A stretch of 64,000 nt of DNA from Porticoccaceae bacterium (GCA_029250825.1 JAQXEN010000085.1:1-64000), one strand, 5' to 3'; counted from the first letter of the stretch, positions 9,201-18,380 are shown. A program made the numbers and translations. Notes: generated by a model from the sequence alone, not told the origin.

Positions 9201-11115
9201 CCTCTTTAAAGCTGCCCTGTACAGCTTCCACATCTACATCCACATCAAGTGAGAAGGACAGCTCGAATTCCTGTAGCCAGATCTGTCCATCCGCCTCTGG
9301 ACGAATCAGATAAGGGTGTTCCATAACAACGCGAAAACCAAGGTTTTCCAGCATTGGAATCATATCCGACAGCTCGAGGGGCTGCTCCCGATGAAACAGT
9401 TTCAACTGCAGGTTATTGTTCTCAGCGGCCTGCTGATGTTGTAGGGCAATAGCCAGATCGCCGGAGCTGTCCAGCACATCAAACAGTTCAATATGAGCTA
9501 GCGCCTGAAGTGGCGAATAGAGTTCCCGGTATGCGCTGGGAAAAGCGCGCTGAAACCGTCGTGCCAGTGCCACTCCCTGAATATCCCCGGCCTGTTCCAC
9601 CGCCAGTGCAGCGAACTCATCACACCAGTCTCGGGTCACCTGACGGACTATATCTTCCAGATCAGTGCTCTGAACATTTAAGTACTGTTTATTGTGCACC
9701 TGGTAGACTAGATAGATTCTCACCAGCACCGACTCGGGCAAAAACTGCGTGGTAAATTCGCTCTCAACAGCATCTAGGCGATCGCCGATTCTCTGCTGAA
9801 TTTTCATTCTCGACTGAGTGCTAAAAGACTCTCGGGGCAAATAGACAACACAGCTGACAAATTTATCGAAAGGGTCTGGATGGATAAACGCCTTTATCAC
9901 TCGGCGCTCGTAGATTTGCCAGATTCCAATTGCGGTCTCAGCCAGCCTCTCACGACTGACATAAAACAACTCATCTCGAGGATGAAAATCGAGAATCGTC
10001 ATCAGCGCTTTACCATCGTGACTGTTGGTTTTAAAGCCTGAGTTATCCATCACCCAGTTGACTTTATTGCGTAGCAACGGAATACGCCTTGGGCTGTAGG
10101 AATAGAACTGCGAAGTGTAGAGGCCCATAAAGCGCACTTCGCCACAGGGTTGGCCCTCGGTATTAAAGCGCTTGACTACCACATAGTCTGAATAGACATC
10201 CCGGTGCACCGGAGAGCGCTGGCTCGACTTGGTAATGGCCAGTAGTTCATCGCTTTCATAGAGTGCGCGCACGCCGGGGCTAAGCTCTTTAACCCAGCCT
10301 TCGCGGCGGTCACCGCTGTATTTTTTCAGTAGACCACAACGACTGTCCGCAGTTTCACTGAGGTACAGCTTGTCTCCATCGACTTTTAGATCAAACTCAA
10401 CACAGCCAGTAAACGTGAAGTAGCCACTGTGAATCCAGCGCAAAAACTCCAGAGACTCCTTAAGCGTCTCAACCTCTGGGGCATTATTTTTTAACTCAAC
10501 CATAAGGGTTTCAACGCGCTGACGCATGGGATCAAACTCATCCACCACCACCTCGACATCGTCGAGTACCTCGAGGAGTTCACGGCGTAGGTCAGCCAAC
10601 TCCGACTCCACATGGAGATCCACCTCGATGGTGATCAGGGCCTCCCGTTCAGCACCACTGGCAAAATCAGCATAGATACGCTCGATAATCCCCTTAGCAT
10701 TGCGCAACACCCAAACCGGATTGCTCTGCAAGGTAAAGATATTTAAGCCGCGACGATTGAGCACAATCCTGAGGGAGTCCACCAGAAATGGCATATCTCG
10801 CTGATTGATATAAATAGTAGTATGAGCGCTGCTCCAACCGTCCTGTTCTGGCTCCGGATTGAACACTCGAACTCGGGCGCGGCTCTCGTCAGAGGTGATA
10901 GAGATCGACTCGCCACTGAAGCACCGCAAGCCCCAGAGATTCCAAAAAATCTCCTCCGCAGGCCTCGCCAAATAATCGGCATCAGGGTAGAAATGCATAG
11001 CATTAGCAACAAAATTATCAAACTCTTGAGCCTGAGATTTTGTCAACTGACGGGCAGCAATTTTATGCAGAGCATCAATTAGCTGGGCACGTTGACCATT
11101 GTTTTTGGCGTCCAT
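6262..11115 (-). CDS. gdhB: NAD-specific glutamate dehydrogenase, large 180-kDa type
   Basis: At 1617 residues it has the length of the Bac_GDH class first described in Streptomyces and Pseudomonas. It interconverts L-glutamate with 2-oxoglutarate and ammonia using NAD+, mainly in the catabolic direction. A long regulatory N-terminal region precedes the catalytic core. The core shows GGLRWSDR and PTGAKGGFV (about 810-845, substrate-binding and catalytic lysine) and the Rossmann glycine block GVGDMGGDVFGNG (about 983-995), followed by a helical C-terminal extension. The gene is monocistronic, divergent from the moxR operon across a 200-bp AT-rich gap, and ends before a strong hairpin. Gene symbol follows Pseudomonas usage. 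Confidence 0.96.
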   Translation of the reverse strand: MDAKNNGQRAQLIDALHKIAARQLTKSQAQEFDNFVANAMHFYPDADYLARPAEEIFWNLWGLRCFSGESISITSDESRARVRVFNPEPEQDGWSSAHTTIYINQRDMPFLVDSLRIVLNRRGLNIFTLQSNPVWVLRNAKGIIERIYADFASGAEREALITIEVDLHVESELADLRRELLEVLDDVEVVVDEFDPMRQRVETLMVELKNNAPEVETLKESLEFLRWIHSGYFTFTGCVEFDLKVDGDKLYLSETADSRCGLLKKYSGDRREGWVKELSPGVRALYESDELLAITKSSQRSPVHRDVYSDYVVVKRFNTEGQPCGEVRFMGLYTSQFYSYSPRRIPLLRNKVNWVMDNSGFKTNSHDGKALMTILDFHPRDELFYVSRERLAETAIGIWQIYERRVIKAFIHPDPFDKFVSCVVYLPRESFSTQSRMKIQQRIGDRLDAVESEFTTQFLPESVLVRIYLVYQVHNKQYLNVQSTDLEDIVRQVTRDWCDEFAALAVEQAGDIQGVALARRFQRAFPSAYRELYSPLQALAHIELFDVLDSSGDLAIALQHQQAAENNNLQLKLFHREQPLELSDMIPMLENLGFRVVMEHPYLIRPEADGQIWLQEFELSFSLDVDVDVEAVQGSFKEALSTVWKGDAENDSFNRLVIGARLDWRAVAMLRLYARYLKQLGISYSQEFIADTLSRYLDITRNLVALFKSYFDPRYAGETRGDRVQGLVAKILGALDEIDNISEDNVIRSYLEVIQATLRTNFFQTIEDGSFKSYISVKLEAGKISLAPKPRPEFEIFVYSPRVEGVHLRGGKVARGGLRWSDRLEDYRTEVLGLVKAQQVKNAVIVPTGAKGGFVAKQASMATGRDAWLQEGIASYMLYIQSLLDITDNIIDGEIVPPKDVVRRDGDDPYLVVAADKGTATFSDIANEISYGNNFWLGDAFASGGGNGYDHKAMGITARGAWVAVQRHFGEIGIDIQRQDFTVVGVGDMGGDVFGNGMLLSEHIQLVSAFNHLHIFVDPNPDAASTFVERQRLFDTPRSTWDDFDRSLMSEGSAIYSRSAKLLTLTPQIKQRFAIDKDEMTPTELINGILKSPVDLIWNGGIGTYVKASSENNAEVGDRANDVLRVDGRDLRCKVFGEGGNLGMTQRGRIEFCLKGGLCNTDFIDNAAGVDCSDHEVNIKILLNQLVMTGQLEIDQRNQFLESMTDSVAELVLHNNLRQTQAISLAQHRSDLQHAEYQRFMAWLESSGKLDRELEFLPTDEQLSERINRHKPSWTRPELAVLVCYSKVILKEALVAADLLSEPFLAASVDRAFPPALVERYPDEVASHQLRQEIVATQLANDMVDRVGFSFFFRQMESTGASAGDVIRAYSIAMSILGLQRLWQEIEEGDLSATVKLDLLHMLIRLTRRTTRWLLRNRRQNLNCSEIIQQSTGPIAAVLEHLPELHEVEWINLWSAEKDSITKQGVAEPLASRLAASDSMFISLGVVDTALQLDKPVQQVARLYFKLGELLSLDWFMARIVALHPENRWQDLARESYVDDLEGQRRRLTASLGCDTGGDDLDSLIAGWQEQQAALIERWKFMIKDLRNGPTPDFAMISVALRELLDLVQASIDGASR

Positions 11116-11318
11116 AAAAAATTTCTAAACCTTTTTTTATTTTGTCAGTCTATAACCTATTTATTCGCTTTTAAGAATCCAAGAATAAACGCATCTATTC
11201 ATTATTGGATAAATATATCGCACTTAGCGGATATAAAAAAGGTCATTTTTGTGTTGCAATAATAGTCACAAGAATCGGTCACCGCGCGATTTATCACAAC
11301 TATCATTAGGGGTTAGTT

Positions 11319-12272
11319 TTGCACCAGAAAATTCATCGACTCAAAGATTGGCTGAACACTCAAATCGTCGGCCAAGAACAGCTTGTTGAACGCTTGATCA
11401 TCGCCCTCTTAGCAGATGGACACCTGTTGGTTGAAGGTGCTCCTGGCCTCGCTAAGACCAAGGCTATCAAGACGCTTTCCGAGGGTATTGAGGGCGATTT
11501 TCAGCGCGTGCAGTTCACCCCAGATCTATTGCCAGCGGACATTACCGGCAGCGATATCTACCGCCCGGAACAGGGTAACTTTGAATTTCAGGCCGGGCCG
11601 CTGTTTCATAACTTAGTGCTGGCGGATGAAATCAACCGTGCCCCAGCCAAGGTTCAGTCGGCACTGCTTGAGGCTATGGCCGAACGTCAGGTGTCGGTAG
11701 GTGGAACCACCTACCCCCTCCCCGAAATGTTTATGGTGATGGCAACCCAGAACCCTATCGAGCAGGAGGGTACCTACCCGCTTCCCGAAGCTCAGATGGA
11801 TCGCTTTTTAATGCATATAACAGTTGACTACCCAGCACCGAAAACTGAGCGTCTGATTCTCGAACTATCCCGCAGAGAAGCCCTAAAAGAAACGCCACAG
11901 CCAGTCGAGCTGCTGACTCAGGAAACCCTCTTCGCCGCGCGCAAAGAGGCTCTAGCCGTGCATATGGCCGAACCCGTTGAGGAATATCTGGTGCAGCTGA
12001 TACTGGCCACCCGGGATGTCAAACTCTATGGCGGTGATCTCGCCAAATGGCTCGACTTCGGCGCCAGTCCCCGGGCCACCATCGCCCTGGATCGCTGCAG
12101 TCGCGCACTGGCGTGTCTACAGGGTCGCGACTTTGTCACCCCAGATGATATTCGCGCGGTTGCCCACGATGTCCTGCGCCACCGTCTGATTCTTAGCTTT
12201 GAAGCCGAGGCCAGCGGCGTAACCGCCAACCAAGTGATTGATACATTACTGGAATCTGTCTCCTCAGCCTAA
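11319..12272 (+). CDS. MoxR-family AAA+ ATPase
   Basis: 317 residues with a TTG start well supported by AGGGG about 7 nt upstream. Walker A is EGAPGLAKTK (about 38-47), Walker B LADEINRAP (about 104-112), sensor 1 ATQNPIEQEG (about 144-153). This is the AAA_3 group with the C-terminal AAA-lid. MoxR ATPases act as chaperones that mature von Willebrand factor domain proteins, and two such proteins are encoded downstream. The stop codon overlaps the next ATG (TAATG), the first of a series of overlaps that marks genes 11319-16629 as one translationally coupled operon. Confidence 0.94.
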   Translation: MHQKIHRLKDWLNTQIVGQEQLVERLIIALLADGHLLVEGAPGLAKTKAIKTLSEGIEGDFQRVQFTPDLLPADITGSDIYRPEQGNFEFQAGPLFHNLVLADEINRAPAKVQSALLEAMAERQVSVGGTTYPLPEMFMVMATQNPIEQEGTYPLPEAQMDRFLMHITVDYPAPKTERLILELSRREALKETPQPVELLTQETLFAARKEALAVHMAEPVEEYLVQLILATRDVKLYGGDLAKWLDFGASPRATIALDRCSRALACLQGRDFVTPDDIRAVAHDVLRHRLILSFEAEASGVTANQVIDTLLESVSSA

Positions 12273-13213
12273 TGAATCAACCCCCAGAACATGACAGCCA
12301 CCCCGCCATCGCCAGCCTCAGCGAGATGGTGCGCCTGCGTTACGTGGCCCGTGAACTAACCGGTTTCCCCCAAGTTCAAGCGCGACAGATGATGGCTGGC
12401 GGACACCGTTCAAATTTCCGCGGCCGCGGTATGGACTTCGATGAAGTGCGTATCTATCAGCCTGGGGACGATGTGCGCACTATCGACTGGCGAGTGACCG
12501 CCAAAACCCAAGTTCCCCACACCAAAATTTTCCGCGAAGAGCGTGAGCGACCGGTTCTGGTGGTCTGCGACCTGCGCGGCCCAATGTTCTTTGGTAGTCA
12601 GCGTTTAAAGTCTGTGGTCGCTTGTGAGATTGCCGCGGCTCTGGCTTGGGCTGGACTCAGCGCCAACGATCGGGTCGGCGGACTGGTATTTGGTACCCAA
12701 CAACAGGCAGAAGTAAAAGCTCGGCGCAGCCACCATGCGGTACTGCAATATATCCATCAGCTACAGGACTTTAGCCAGCAACTGCTGCAGCCCAGTGCCG
12801 ACCAATTTAGTCTCGCCGATATTCTTGAAGAGGCACGGCGCTTTGCCCTGCCAGGCACCACGGTGTTTGTTGTCAGCGACTTCCATGATTTCTCTGACGC
12901 CTGTGAGCGACAGCTATTTGAGCTGGCTCGTCACAGCAACCTCAATTTCTGCCATGTCTTCGACTCTATTGAAACGCAACTGCCCCCTGCCGCGTTCTAT
13001 GCGGTGAGCGATGGGGAGCGTCAAACAATGTTAAATACGGGCGACAACAAACTGCGCAATCAATTTGAACAGGCCTTTATCCACCGCAGTCAGAAACTTA
13101 AGCACCTCAGCCAGCAGCTCTCCGCTGGGCTACTACCCTTTAATAGTGCTGACTCGGTGATGTCAGTGTTGGCGCAGGCCTATGGCAAACGCCGCAAGGG
13201 ACGACGCAGCTAA
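12272..13213 (+). CDS. DUF58 domain protein of the moxR-bat operon
   Basis: 313 residues. The DUF58 signature GRGMDFDEVRIYQPGDDVR and TIDWRVTAKT occupies about residues 50-80, and a degenerate VWA-like fold follows (VLVVCDLRGPMFFGS at about 95-110). DUF58 proteins are constant partners of MoxR ATPases, and a direct MoxR interaction is known in a few systems. Molecular role is otherwise unclear. No membrane segment is visible, so it is likely cytoplasmic or membrane-associated through the Bat proteins. Start overlaps moxR by 1 nt and its stop overlaps the next start by 1 nt (TAATG). Confidence 0.92.
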   Translation: MNQPPEHDSHPAIASLSEMVRLRYVARELTGFPQVQARQMMAGGHRSNFRGRGMDFDEVRIYQPGDDVRTIDWRVTAKTQVPHTKIFREERERPVLVVCDLRGPMFFGSQRLKSVVACEIAAALAWAGLSANDRVGGLVFGTQQQAEVKARRSHHAVLQYIHQLQDFSQQLLQPSADQFSLADILEEARRFALPGTTVFVVSDFHDFSDACERQLFELARHSNLNFCHVFDSIETQLPPAAFYAVSDGERQTMLNTGDNKLRNQFEQAFIHRSQKLKHLSQQLSAGLLPFNSADSVMSVLAQAYGKRRKGRRS

Positions 13214-13764
13214 TGGCCAATACTCCTACCCCTGCCAATTCACTCAACCCTCAGGCACAGGCCCCCAACCCCTTGGATCAACTGCGGGATATTCATCTGC
13301 CGGAACCCATATCCTGGTGGCCACCGGCACCGGGCTGGTGGCTTTTAGCCGTGGCTAGCGGTGTTCTATTAACTTGGATATTAAAGTACCTCCACAGTCG
13401 TTATCGTGCCAATCACTATCGCCGTCAGGCTCTGGTCCGGCTGCAACAGCTGCGGCTGCAAGAGCCTGACAGGGAACCTCAAGAGCAAATTCGAGCACTG
13501 TTTGTACTGCTAAAACAAACCGCCAACTGCGCCTACCCCAAACGTCAGCCCAGCAGTTTGGCTATCCAAGCCTTTGTCGATTTTTTATGTTTTAGCTGTG
13601 ATAGATCAGTATTTACTCAGTCAAAGCTCGAACTAGAAAGCCTGCTCTACGCTCAACCAACAGACGAGCAAAGTGCAGATATTGACAGCTTATTTGAAGA
13701 TGCCCGCATCTGGATCAAAGACCATACAACAGAGGATAAATTGGAGGTGGGCGACCCATGTTAG
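13213..13764 (+). CDS. DUF4381 family membrane protein
   Basis: 183 residues. A proline-rich N-terminus (PLDQLRDIHLPEPISWWPPAPGWW) leads into one transmembrane helix (about 43-60, WLLAVASGVLLTWILKYL) and a basic, cytoplasmic helical tail. The 'LRDIHLPEPISWWPPAPGWW' block is the hallmark of DUF4381, found between DUF58 and batA in proteobacterial aerotolerance operons. Function is unknown; a scaffold linking the VWA proteins to the membrane is a reasonable guess. It overlaps batA by 7 nt. Confidence 0.88.
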   Translation: MANTPTPANSLNPQAQAPNPLDQLRDIHLPEPISWWPPAPGWWLLAVASGVLLTWILKYLHSRYRANHYRRQALVRLQQLRLQEPDREPQEQIRALFVLLKQTANCAYPKRQPSSLAIQAFVDFLCFSCDRSVFTQSKLELESLLYAQPTDEQSADIDSLFEDARIWIKDHTTEDKLEVGDPC

Positions 13765-14762
13765 AACTGATCTGGCCCTGGGCGCTGGCACTGGCACCCC
13801 TGCCACTTCTCTATCGCTGGTTACGCAAGCCATCCGAGGTACGCATGCGCGCCCTTCGCGCACCACTACTGGCCAATGCTGCAGGCACCAGTAGTTCTGC
13901 GGCCACATCCGCCTGGCGCAAATCACTGCTGCTATTGATATTGGGGCTTATCTGGCTCTGCACTCTGTTAGCCATTGCCCGGCCGGTGTGGATTGGAGAG
14001 CCGGTATCACTGCCCACTAGCGGTCGGGATATTCTATTGGCGGTGGATATCTCCGGCAGTATGGAGCGGGAAGATATGCAGCTCAGTGGGCAGACCGTTA
14101 ACCGACTGATGGCAGTAAAAGCTGTGGTGGGTAAATTTGTCACCGAGCGCGAGGGGGATCGCCTGGGACTGATTCTATTTGGCGAGAAAGCCTATCTGCA
14201 AACCCCACTGACCTTCGATCGCAAAACTATGCAGACCTTGCTCAACGAAGCGCAGCTTGGCTTTGCCGGCAATGGCACCGCAATCGGCGACGCTATTGGA
14301 CTCTCCATCAAACGCCTGCAGCAGCGGCCAGAAAATCACCGAGTAGTAATACTGCTCACCGATGGCGCCAATAACGCCGGCGAACTGGAACCCTTAAAGG
14401 CTGCCGAGCTGGCCAGTCGCGCCAAGGTTAAAATTTATACCATCGGTATCGGCGCTGAAACTCAAGAGGCCTGGGGACTGTTTGGCAAACGGGTCACCAA
14501 CCCCTCAGCGGATCTCGATGAGAAAACCCTCAGCGCCATTGCCGATGCCACTGGCGGGCAATACTTCCGCGCCCGCAATCCCGAGGAACTCGTCGCGATT
14601 TATGAACAGCTCAATCGTCTCGAGCCCATTGAACAGAGTGCCGAGACGATTCGCCCGATTGCCGCGCTCTATCACTGGCCACTGGCATTGGGGTTTATTC
14701 TCAGCTTACTGATCGGCCTCACCAGCGGTTCGAGAAACTATAACGGGAAGTCACATGCTTGA
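13758..14762 (+). CDS. batA: BatA-like von Willebrand factor A membrane protein
   Basis: 334 residues. N-terminal membrane segments at about 5-20 and 56-74, a VWA domain with a complete MIDAS metal site (D97-I-S99-G-S101, plus T and D residues downstream such as LLTDGANNAG at about 200) and a C-terminal helix at about 311-327. The arrangement matches BatA of the Bacteroides-type aerotolerance operon. VWA domains with an intact MIDAS bind Mg2+ and protein partners in the periplasm. It is the fourth gene of the coupled operon and overlaps the following gene by 8 nt. Confidence 0.9.
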   Translation: MLELIWPWALALAPLPLLYRWLRKPSEVRMRALRAPLLANAAGTSSSAATSAWRKSLLLLILGLIWLCTLLAIARPVWIGEPVSLPTSGRDILLAVDISGSMEREDMQLSGQTVNRLMAVKAVVGKFVTEREGDRLGLILFGEKAYLQTPLTFDRKTMQTLLNEAQLGFAGNGTAIGDAIGLSIKRLQQRPENHRVVILLTDGANNAGELEPLKAAELASRAKVKIYTIGIGAETQEAWGLFGKRVTNPSADLDEKTLSAIADATGGQYFRARNPEELVAIYEQLNRLEPIEQSAETIRPIAALYHWPLALGFILSLLIGLTSGSRNYNGKSHA

Positions 14763-16629
14763 GTTTTTCAATAGCGACTTCAGTGAACTGCATCTGCTGC
14801 GGCCACTGGCACTACTGGGCGTAATTCCGGCATTAATCGCAGTGGCTCTGGCTCAATGGCGCAAACGCAGCGCCGGCAACTGGGAAAAGGTCATTAATCC
14901 GGCACTGCTGCCCTTTTTAATGCAGGGCCAAAGCGACAAAAAGCAACGGGGCATGCTCTGGGTGCTGCTGGCGTGGATTATCACCTGTCTGGCGCTGGCC
15001 GGCCCAAGCTGGCAGCAACTACCGCAACCGGTGCATAAAAAAGATGCGGCTCTGATTTTGATTATGGATCTGTCCCCCTCAATGCTCGCTGAAGATATTG
15101 CACCGAGCCGCCTAGAGCGGGCGCGCTATAAGTTAATTGATATTCTCAAGAATCGCCGGGAAGGTTTTAGTGCACTAGTGGTATACAGCGGCGCGGCCTA
15201 TACCCTGACCCCTTTGACCGAGGACAGCAATACCATTATTAGTCTGGTGCCAGTACTGCACCCTAATCTGTTGCCCGAGTACGGCAGCAATACTGAAGAA
15301 GCTATCGAGACGGCGCTGGAGCTGGCGCTTAACGGCGGCTATCAGCAGGGCGATCTATTGCTGATTACGGATGAAGTGTCGCGCTCAGCTTTTAGTAGCA
15401 TTCAATCAATGATCTCCAAGGCGGGTGCATTTAGACTCTCCATATTGGGCATTGGCACCGAACAGGGTGCGCCGATTCCCACTGCAGCCGGAGGCTTTGC
15501 CAAAGACTCTGCGGGCGCAATTATTATTCCCAAGCTGTTTCCCGGGTCGCTGCAGATGTTAGCGCAAAATAATGGCGGTATTTATGCTGGCATAAGTGCT
15601 GATGACAGTGATATCGAGGCGCTACTGGCCACCACTGAAGAGTTATTTCCGGACGCTACCAAAGAGCTGGAGCGCTCCTTTGACCTCTGGGACGATCAGG
15701 GTTTTTGGCTGGCATTTTTGCTGCTGCCGATCATTCTGCTGAGTTTTCGCAAAGGCAATGTCGCCGTGATTCTGTTGCTGCCAATGGTCTTTTCCGACCC
15801 CGCCTCCGCCCTTGACTGGCAGGATCTCTGGAAAACCCCTGATCAACAAGCCAGTGAGGCGCTTCAGAGTGGTGATGCGGCACTCGCTCAGAGTCTATTT
15901 AAAAATCATCAATGGCGCGGCAGTGCCGCCTACAGAGCTGGTGACTATGAGTCTGCAATCAGTGATTATCTGGATCTCGACACTGCTGACAGCCACTACA
16001 ATCGCGGCAATGCTCTGGCCCACACAGGTGATCTCGATAGGGCTATTGAAGCCTATAATCAAGCTCTGGCCCTGAGCCCTGAGATGGAGGATGCAGAGGC
16101 TAACAAAGCACTGCTTGAGCAACTTAAGCAACAGCAGGAGCAACAACAGCAGAACTCTGAGGATTCGGATTCCGAGCAGTCTGAATCACAGGACTCTCAA
16201 TCAGAAAATTCAGAACCACAGAATTCGGATTCAGAGACTTCGGACTCACAGCAGTCTGACCAACAGGATCCGGCGGAGCAAGAGTCACAACCTGCAGATG
16301 GCGAGCCGGAAGAGCCTGGGGAGCAAGAGCCTGGGGAGCAAGAGCCTGGGGAACAAGAGTCTGGGGAGCAAGAGTCCCAGCAACAGCCTGAGAAGCAACC
16401 CTCTCAGCAGGAAGAAGAACAGCAGAACTCCGAACTCAGCGAGCAACCCACCGAAGAGCAGAGCGAAGCAGAAAAGCAAGCTCAACAAGAGCTGGAGCAG
16501 TGGCTGCGGCGAGTTCCAGATGATCCTGGTGGCCTGTTGCGGGAAAAATTCCGCTATCAATCTCGGCAGCGCGCGCTTGAGCGACGCCGCCCAGCACCTC
16601 CCAACAACGAACAGCAAGAGCGCTGGTAG
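14755..16629 (+). CDS. batB: BatB/BatC-type fusion: VWA domain plus TPR and acidic Gln/Glu/Ser tail
   Basis: 624 residues joining functions that are separate in Bacteroides (BatB and BatC). Membrane helices lie at about 17-33 and 67-83. The VWA domain has MIDAS D105-L-S107-P-S109. A third helix pair lies at about 315-345 (FWLAFLLLPIILLSF). TPR repeats follow at about 375-455 (ALAHTGDLDRAIEAYNQALALSPEME). A long low-complexity tail rich in Gln, Glu, Ser and Pro (about 460-595) includes four exact-length 15-bp repeats, and a short basic C-terminus ends the protein. Overlap with batA and close spacing to batD place it in the operon. The tail length is likely variable between strains. Confidence 0.9.
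   Translation: MLEFFNSDFSELHLLRPLALLGVIPALIAVALAQWRKRSAGNWEKVINPALLPFLMQGQSDKKQRGMLWVLLAWIITCLALAGPSWQQLPQPVHKKDAALILIMDLSPSMLAEDIAPSRLERARYKLIDILKNRREGFSALVVYSGAAYTLTPLTEDSNTIISLVPVLHPNLLPEYGSNTEEAIETALELALNGGYQQGDLLLITDEVSRSAFSSIQSMISKAGAFRLSILGIGTEQGAPIPTAAGGFAKDSAGAIIIPKLFPGSLQMLAQNNGGIYAGISADDSDIEALLATTEELFPDATKELERSFDLWDDQGFWLAFLLLPIILLSFRKGNVAVILLLPMVFSDPASALDWQDLWKTPDQQASEALQSGDAALAQSLFKNHQWRGSAAYRAGDYESAISDYLDLDTADSHYNRGNALAHTGDLDRAIEAYNQALALSPEMEDAEANKALLEQLKQQQEQQQQNSEDSDSEQSESQDSQSENSEPQNSDSETSDSQQSDQQDPAEQESQPADGEPEEPGEQEPGEQEPGEQESGEQESQQQPEKQPSQQEEEQQNSELSEQPTEEQSEAEKQAQQELEQWLRRVPDDPGGLLREKFRYQSRQRALERRRPAPPNNEQQERW
16312..16371 (+). repeat. 15-bp coding tandem repeat in the BatB tail
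   Basis: Four consecutive 15-bp units of the type GAGCCTGGGGAGCAA encode E-P-G-E-Q / E-S-G-E-Q. Units 1 and 2 are identical and units 3 and 4 differ by one base each, which indicates recent slippage expansion. The repeat keeps the reading frame. Confidence 0.9.
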
Positions 16630-16631
16630 TA

Positions 16632-18380
16632 ATGATTAATATGACTAAAACTCGGTTTAAACAGATCTATTTTATGGCCCTAGCAGCTATTTTGGCACTG
16701 GCCTCTAGCCATAGTTGGGCGACGCTCACTGCCACCGCGGACCGCACCATTATCGACAGCAATGAAACCCTGCAACTGTTGCTGCGTCTGGACTCACAGG
16801 TTCTGCTTGGCGAGCCCGACTTTAGCGCTATCGAGACTGATTTCGAGATCCTCTCCACCAGCCGCCAACAGAAGTATTCGAGATCCAACGGCCAGACTCA
16901 GTCTTATACCGACTGGAATTTGCTGCTGGCCCCGAAGCGTATTGGTCGCCTATTAGTACCCTCAATCAAGTTTAAAAAAGATATCAGCAATGCCATTGAA
17001 ATCAACGTGCGTCAGGGCACTGCTGCCTCTGCAACTGGGCAGCCGGTATATACCGAAACCCTAGTGGATAAAACCGAGGTCTATATTCAGGAGCAGTTAC
17101 TGCTCACCCATAGACTCTATACATCGGTGGGGCTCAGCGACCTAGGCCTCGACCCCCTGCAGGTTGATGACGCGGTTATACAAAAAGTCTCCGAGACTCA
17201 GTTTCAGAAAAATATTGGCGGCAAAAACTATCAGGTGGTTGAAATTGTCTACGCTCTCTTCCACCAGACCAGTGGTAAAATGCAGATACCTGCACTGCGG
17301 TTTTCTGCCTACAAGACAGACAATAACCGCTTCAGCGGATTTAACACCAGAGGCAATCGCCTGATCCTCAGCACCGATGCCAAAACCGTCGATGTCATGG
17401 CAAGACCTGCCAATATTGATTTGGATAACTGGATGCCCGCAAGCAGTATTCGTTTAGATCAAAAGTGGAGCAGCCCTCTGGATCAGCTCAAAGTCGGCGA
17501 GCCCATTACGCGCAGTATTAGCATCATCGCCAAGGGTCTGACTGGCGCTCAGATTATGCCCCTGTCCTTCAACCAAAGTGACGACTATAAGATCTACCCC
17601 GATCAGCCCCAAATCGATGACAGCGTCAATGCCTCTGGGGTCACCGGTATTCGCCGTGAATCCTTTGCTCTAGTACCCAATCGCCCTGGACAGATAATCC
17701 TCCCAGCGGTCACTGTTCGCTGGTGGAACAGTCGCAAACAGCGTATGCAAACGGCCAAACTCGAGGCTGTAGTACTGCAGGTGGCTGCCGCGGAAGTCAG
17801 TGCAATAACCCCCTACAACAGCGCCCCAGGTACCATTGCCAGCGATAGACTAGCAACAGAGTCGATCCCAGAGGAACCGAAAACCCTGACTGCAGAGCTG
17901 CGCTCATCGCTACCCTTACAGATATCCTTGGCCAGCAATGCACTGCTCCTGCTATTGATGCTGCTATTGTTCATATGGATGCGCCAACCTAGGATTGTCA
18001 CTGCAGCCCGAAACCTCAGCGATCGCCATGCCGCGCCACTGGAACTCAAGCAACTCTTGAATAGCATTGAACGGGCTGCAGGAAAATCTGACTTAGGCGT
18101 ATTGCGTGAGACTATTCTTGCATGGGGTCGCTGTATTTTCCCTCAGCAGAAGATTAAAACTCTCGCGGAAATCGCCACACTGCTGCAGAGCGACAAGTTC
18201 GATAATGCACAGTTGCAGGAGCAGTTTGATCTGCTCGATCAGGCTCTATACAACAGCAGCTCTGAGCAACAGCCGGACCTGAAATTATTGGTGAGCTTGA
18301 TACGCAATGTGATTGTGCCAAAAACTAACAGCCCTAAAACAGCCAAGGCAGAACTTGCACCGCTCTATCCCAGCGGCTGA
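16632..18380 (+). CDS. batD: BatD family protein
   Basis: 582 residues. A signal peptide (about 1-30, LAAILALASSHSWA), a large periplasmic beta-sandwich region with BatD blocks (QSYTDWNLLLAPKRIG at about 89-104, PSIKFK at about 109-114), one transmembrane helix at about 430-450 and a cytoplasmic tail. BatD proteins are the membrane-anchored adhesin-like subunit of the moxR-bat locus, whose proposed role is oxidative or envelope stress tolerance. An ATG at 16641 is an alternative start. The gene begins 2 nt after the batB stop and closes the operon. Confidence 0.9.
   Translation: MINMTKTRFKQIYFMALAAILALASSHSWATLTATADRTIIDSNETLQLLLRLDSQVLLGEPDFSAIETDFEILSTSRQQKYSRSNGQTQSYTDWNLLLAPKRIGRLLVPSIKFKKDISNAIEINVRQGTAASATGQPVYTETLVDKTEVYIQEQLLLTHRLYTSVGLSDLGLDPLQVDDAVIQKVSETQFQKNIGGKNYQVVEIVYALFHQTSGKMQIPALRFSAYKTDNNRFSGFNTRGNRLILSTDAKTVDVMARPANIDLDNWMPASSIRLDQKWSSPLDQLKVGEPITRSISIIAKGLTGAQIMPLSFNQSDDYKIYPDQPQIDDSVNASGVTGIRRESFALVPNRPGQIILPAVTVRWWNSRKQRMQTAKLEAVVLQVAAAEVSAITPYNSAPGTIASDRLATESIPEEPKTLTAELRSSLPLQISLASNALLLLLMLLLFIWMRQPRIVTAARNLSDRHAAPLELKQLLNSIERAAGKSDLGVLRETILAWGRCIFPQQKIKTLAEIATLLQSDKFDNAQLQEQFDLLDQALYNSSSEQQPDLKLLVSLIRNVIVPKTNSPKTAKAELAPLYPSG

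Noticed and set aside
16091-16639. 182-codon ORF over the BatB tail, rich in Ser, Asn and Arg
   Set aside because: Shadow of the low-complexity repeat in the real frame; lacks any protein-like pattern and a ribosome site.
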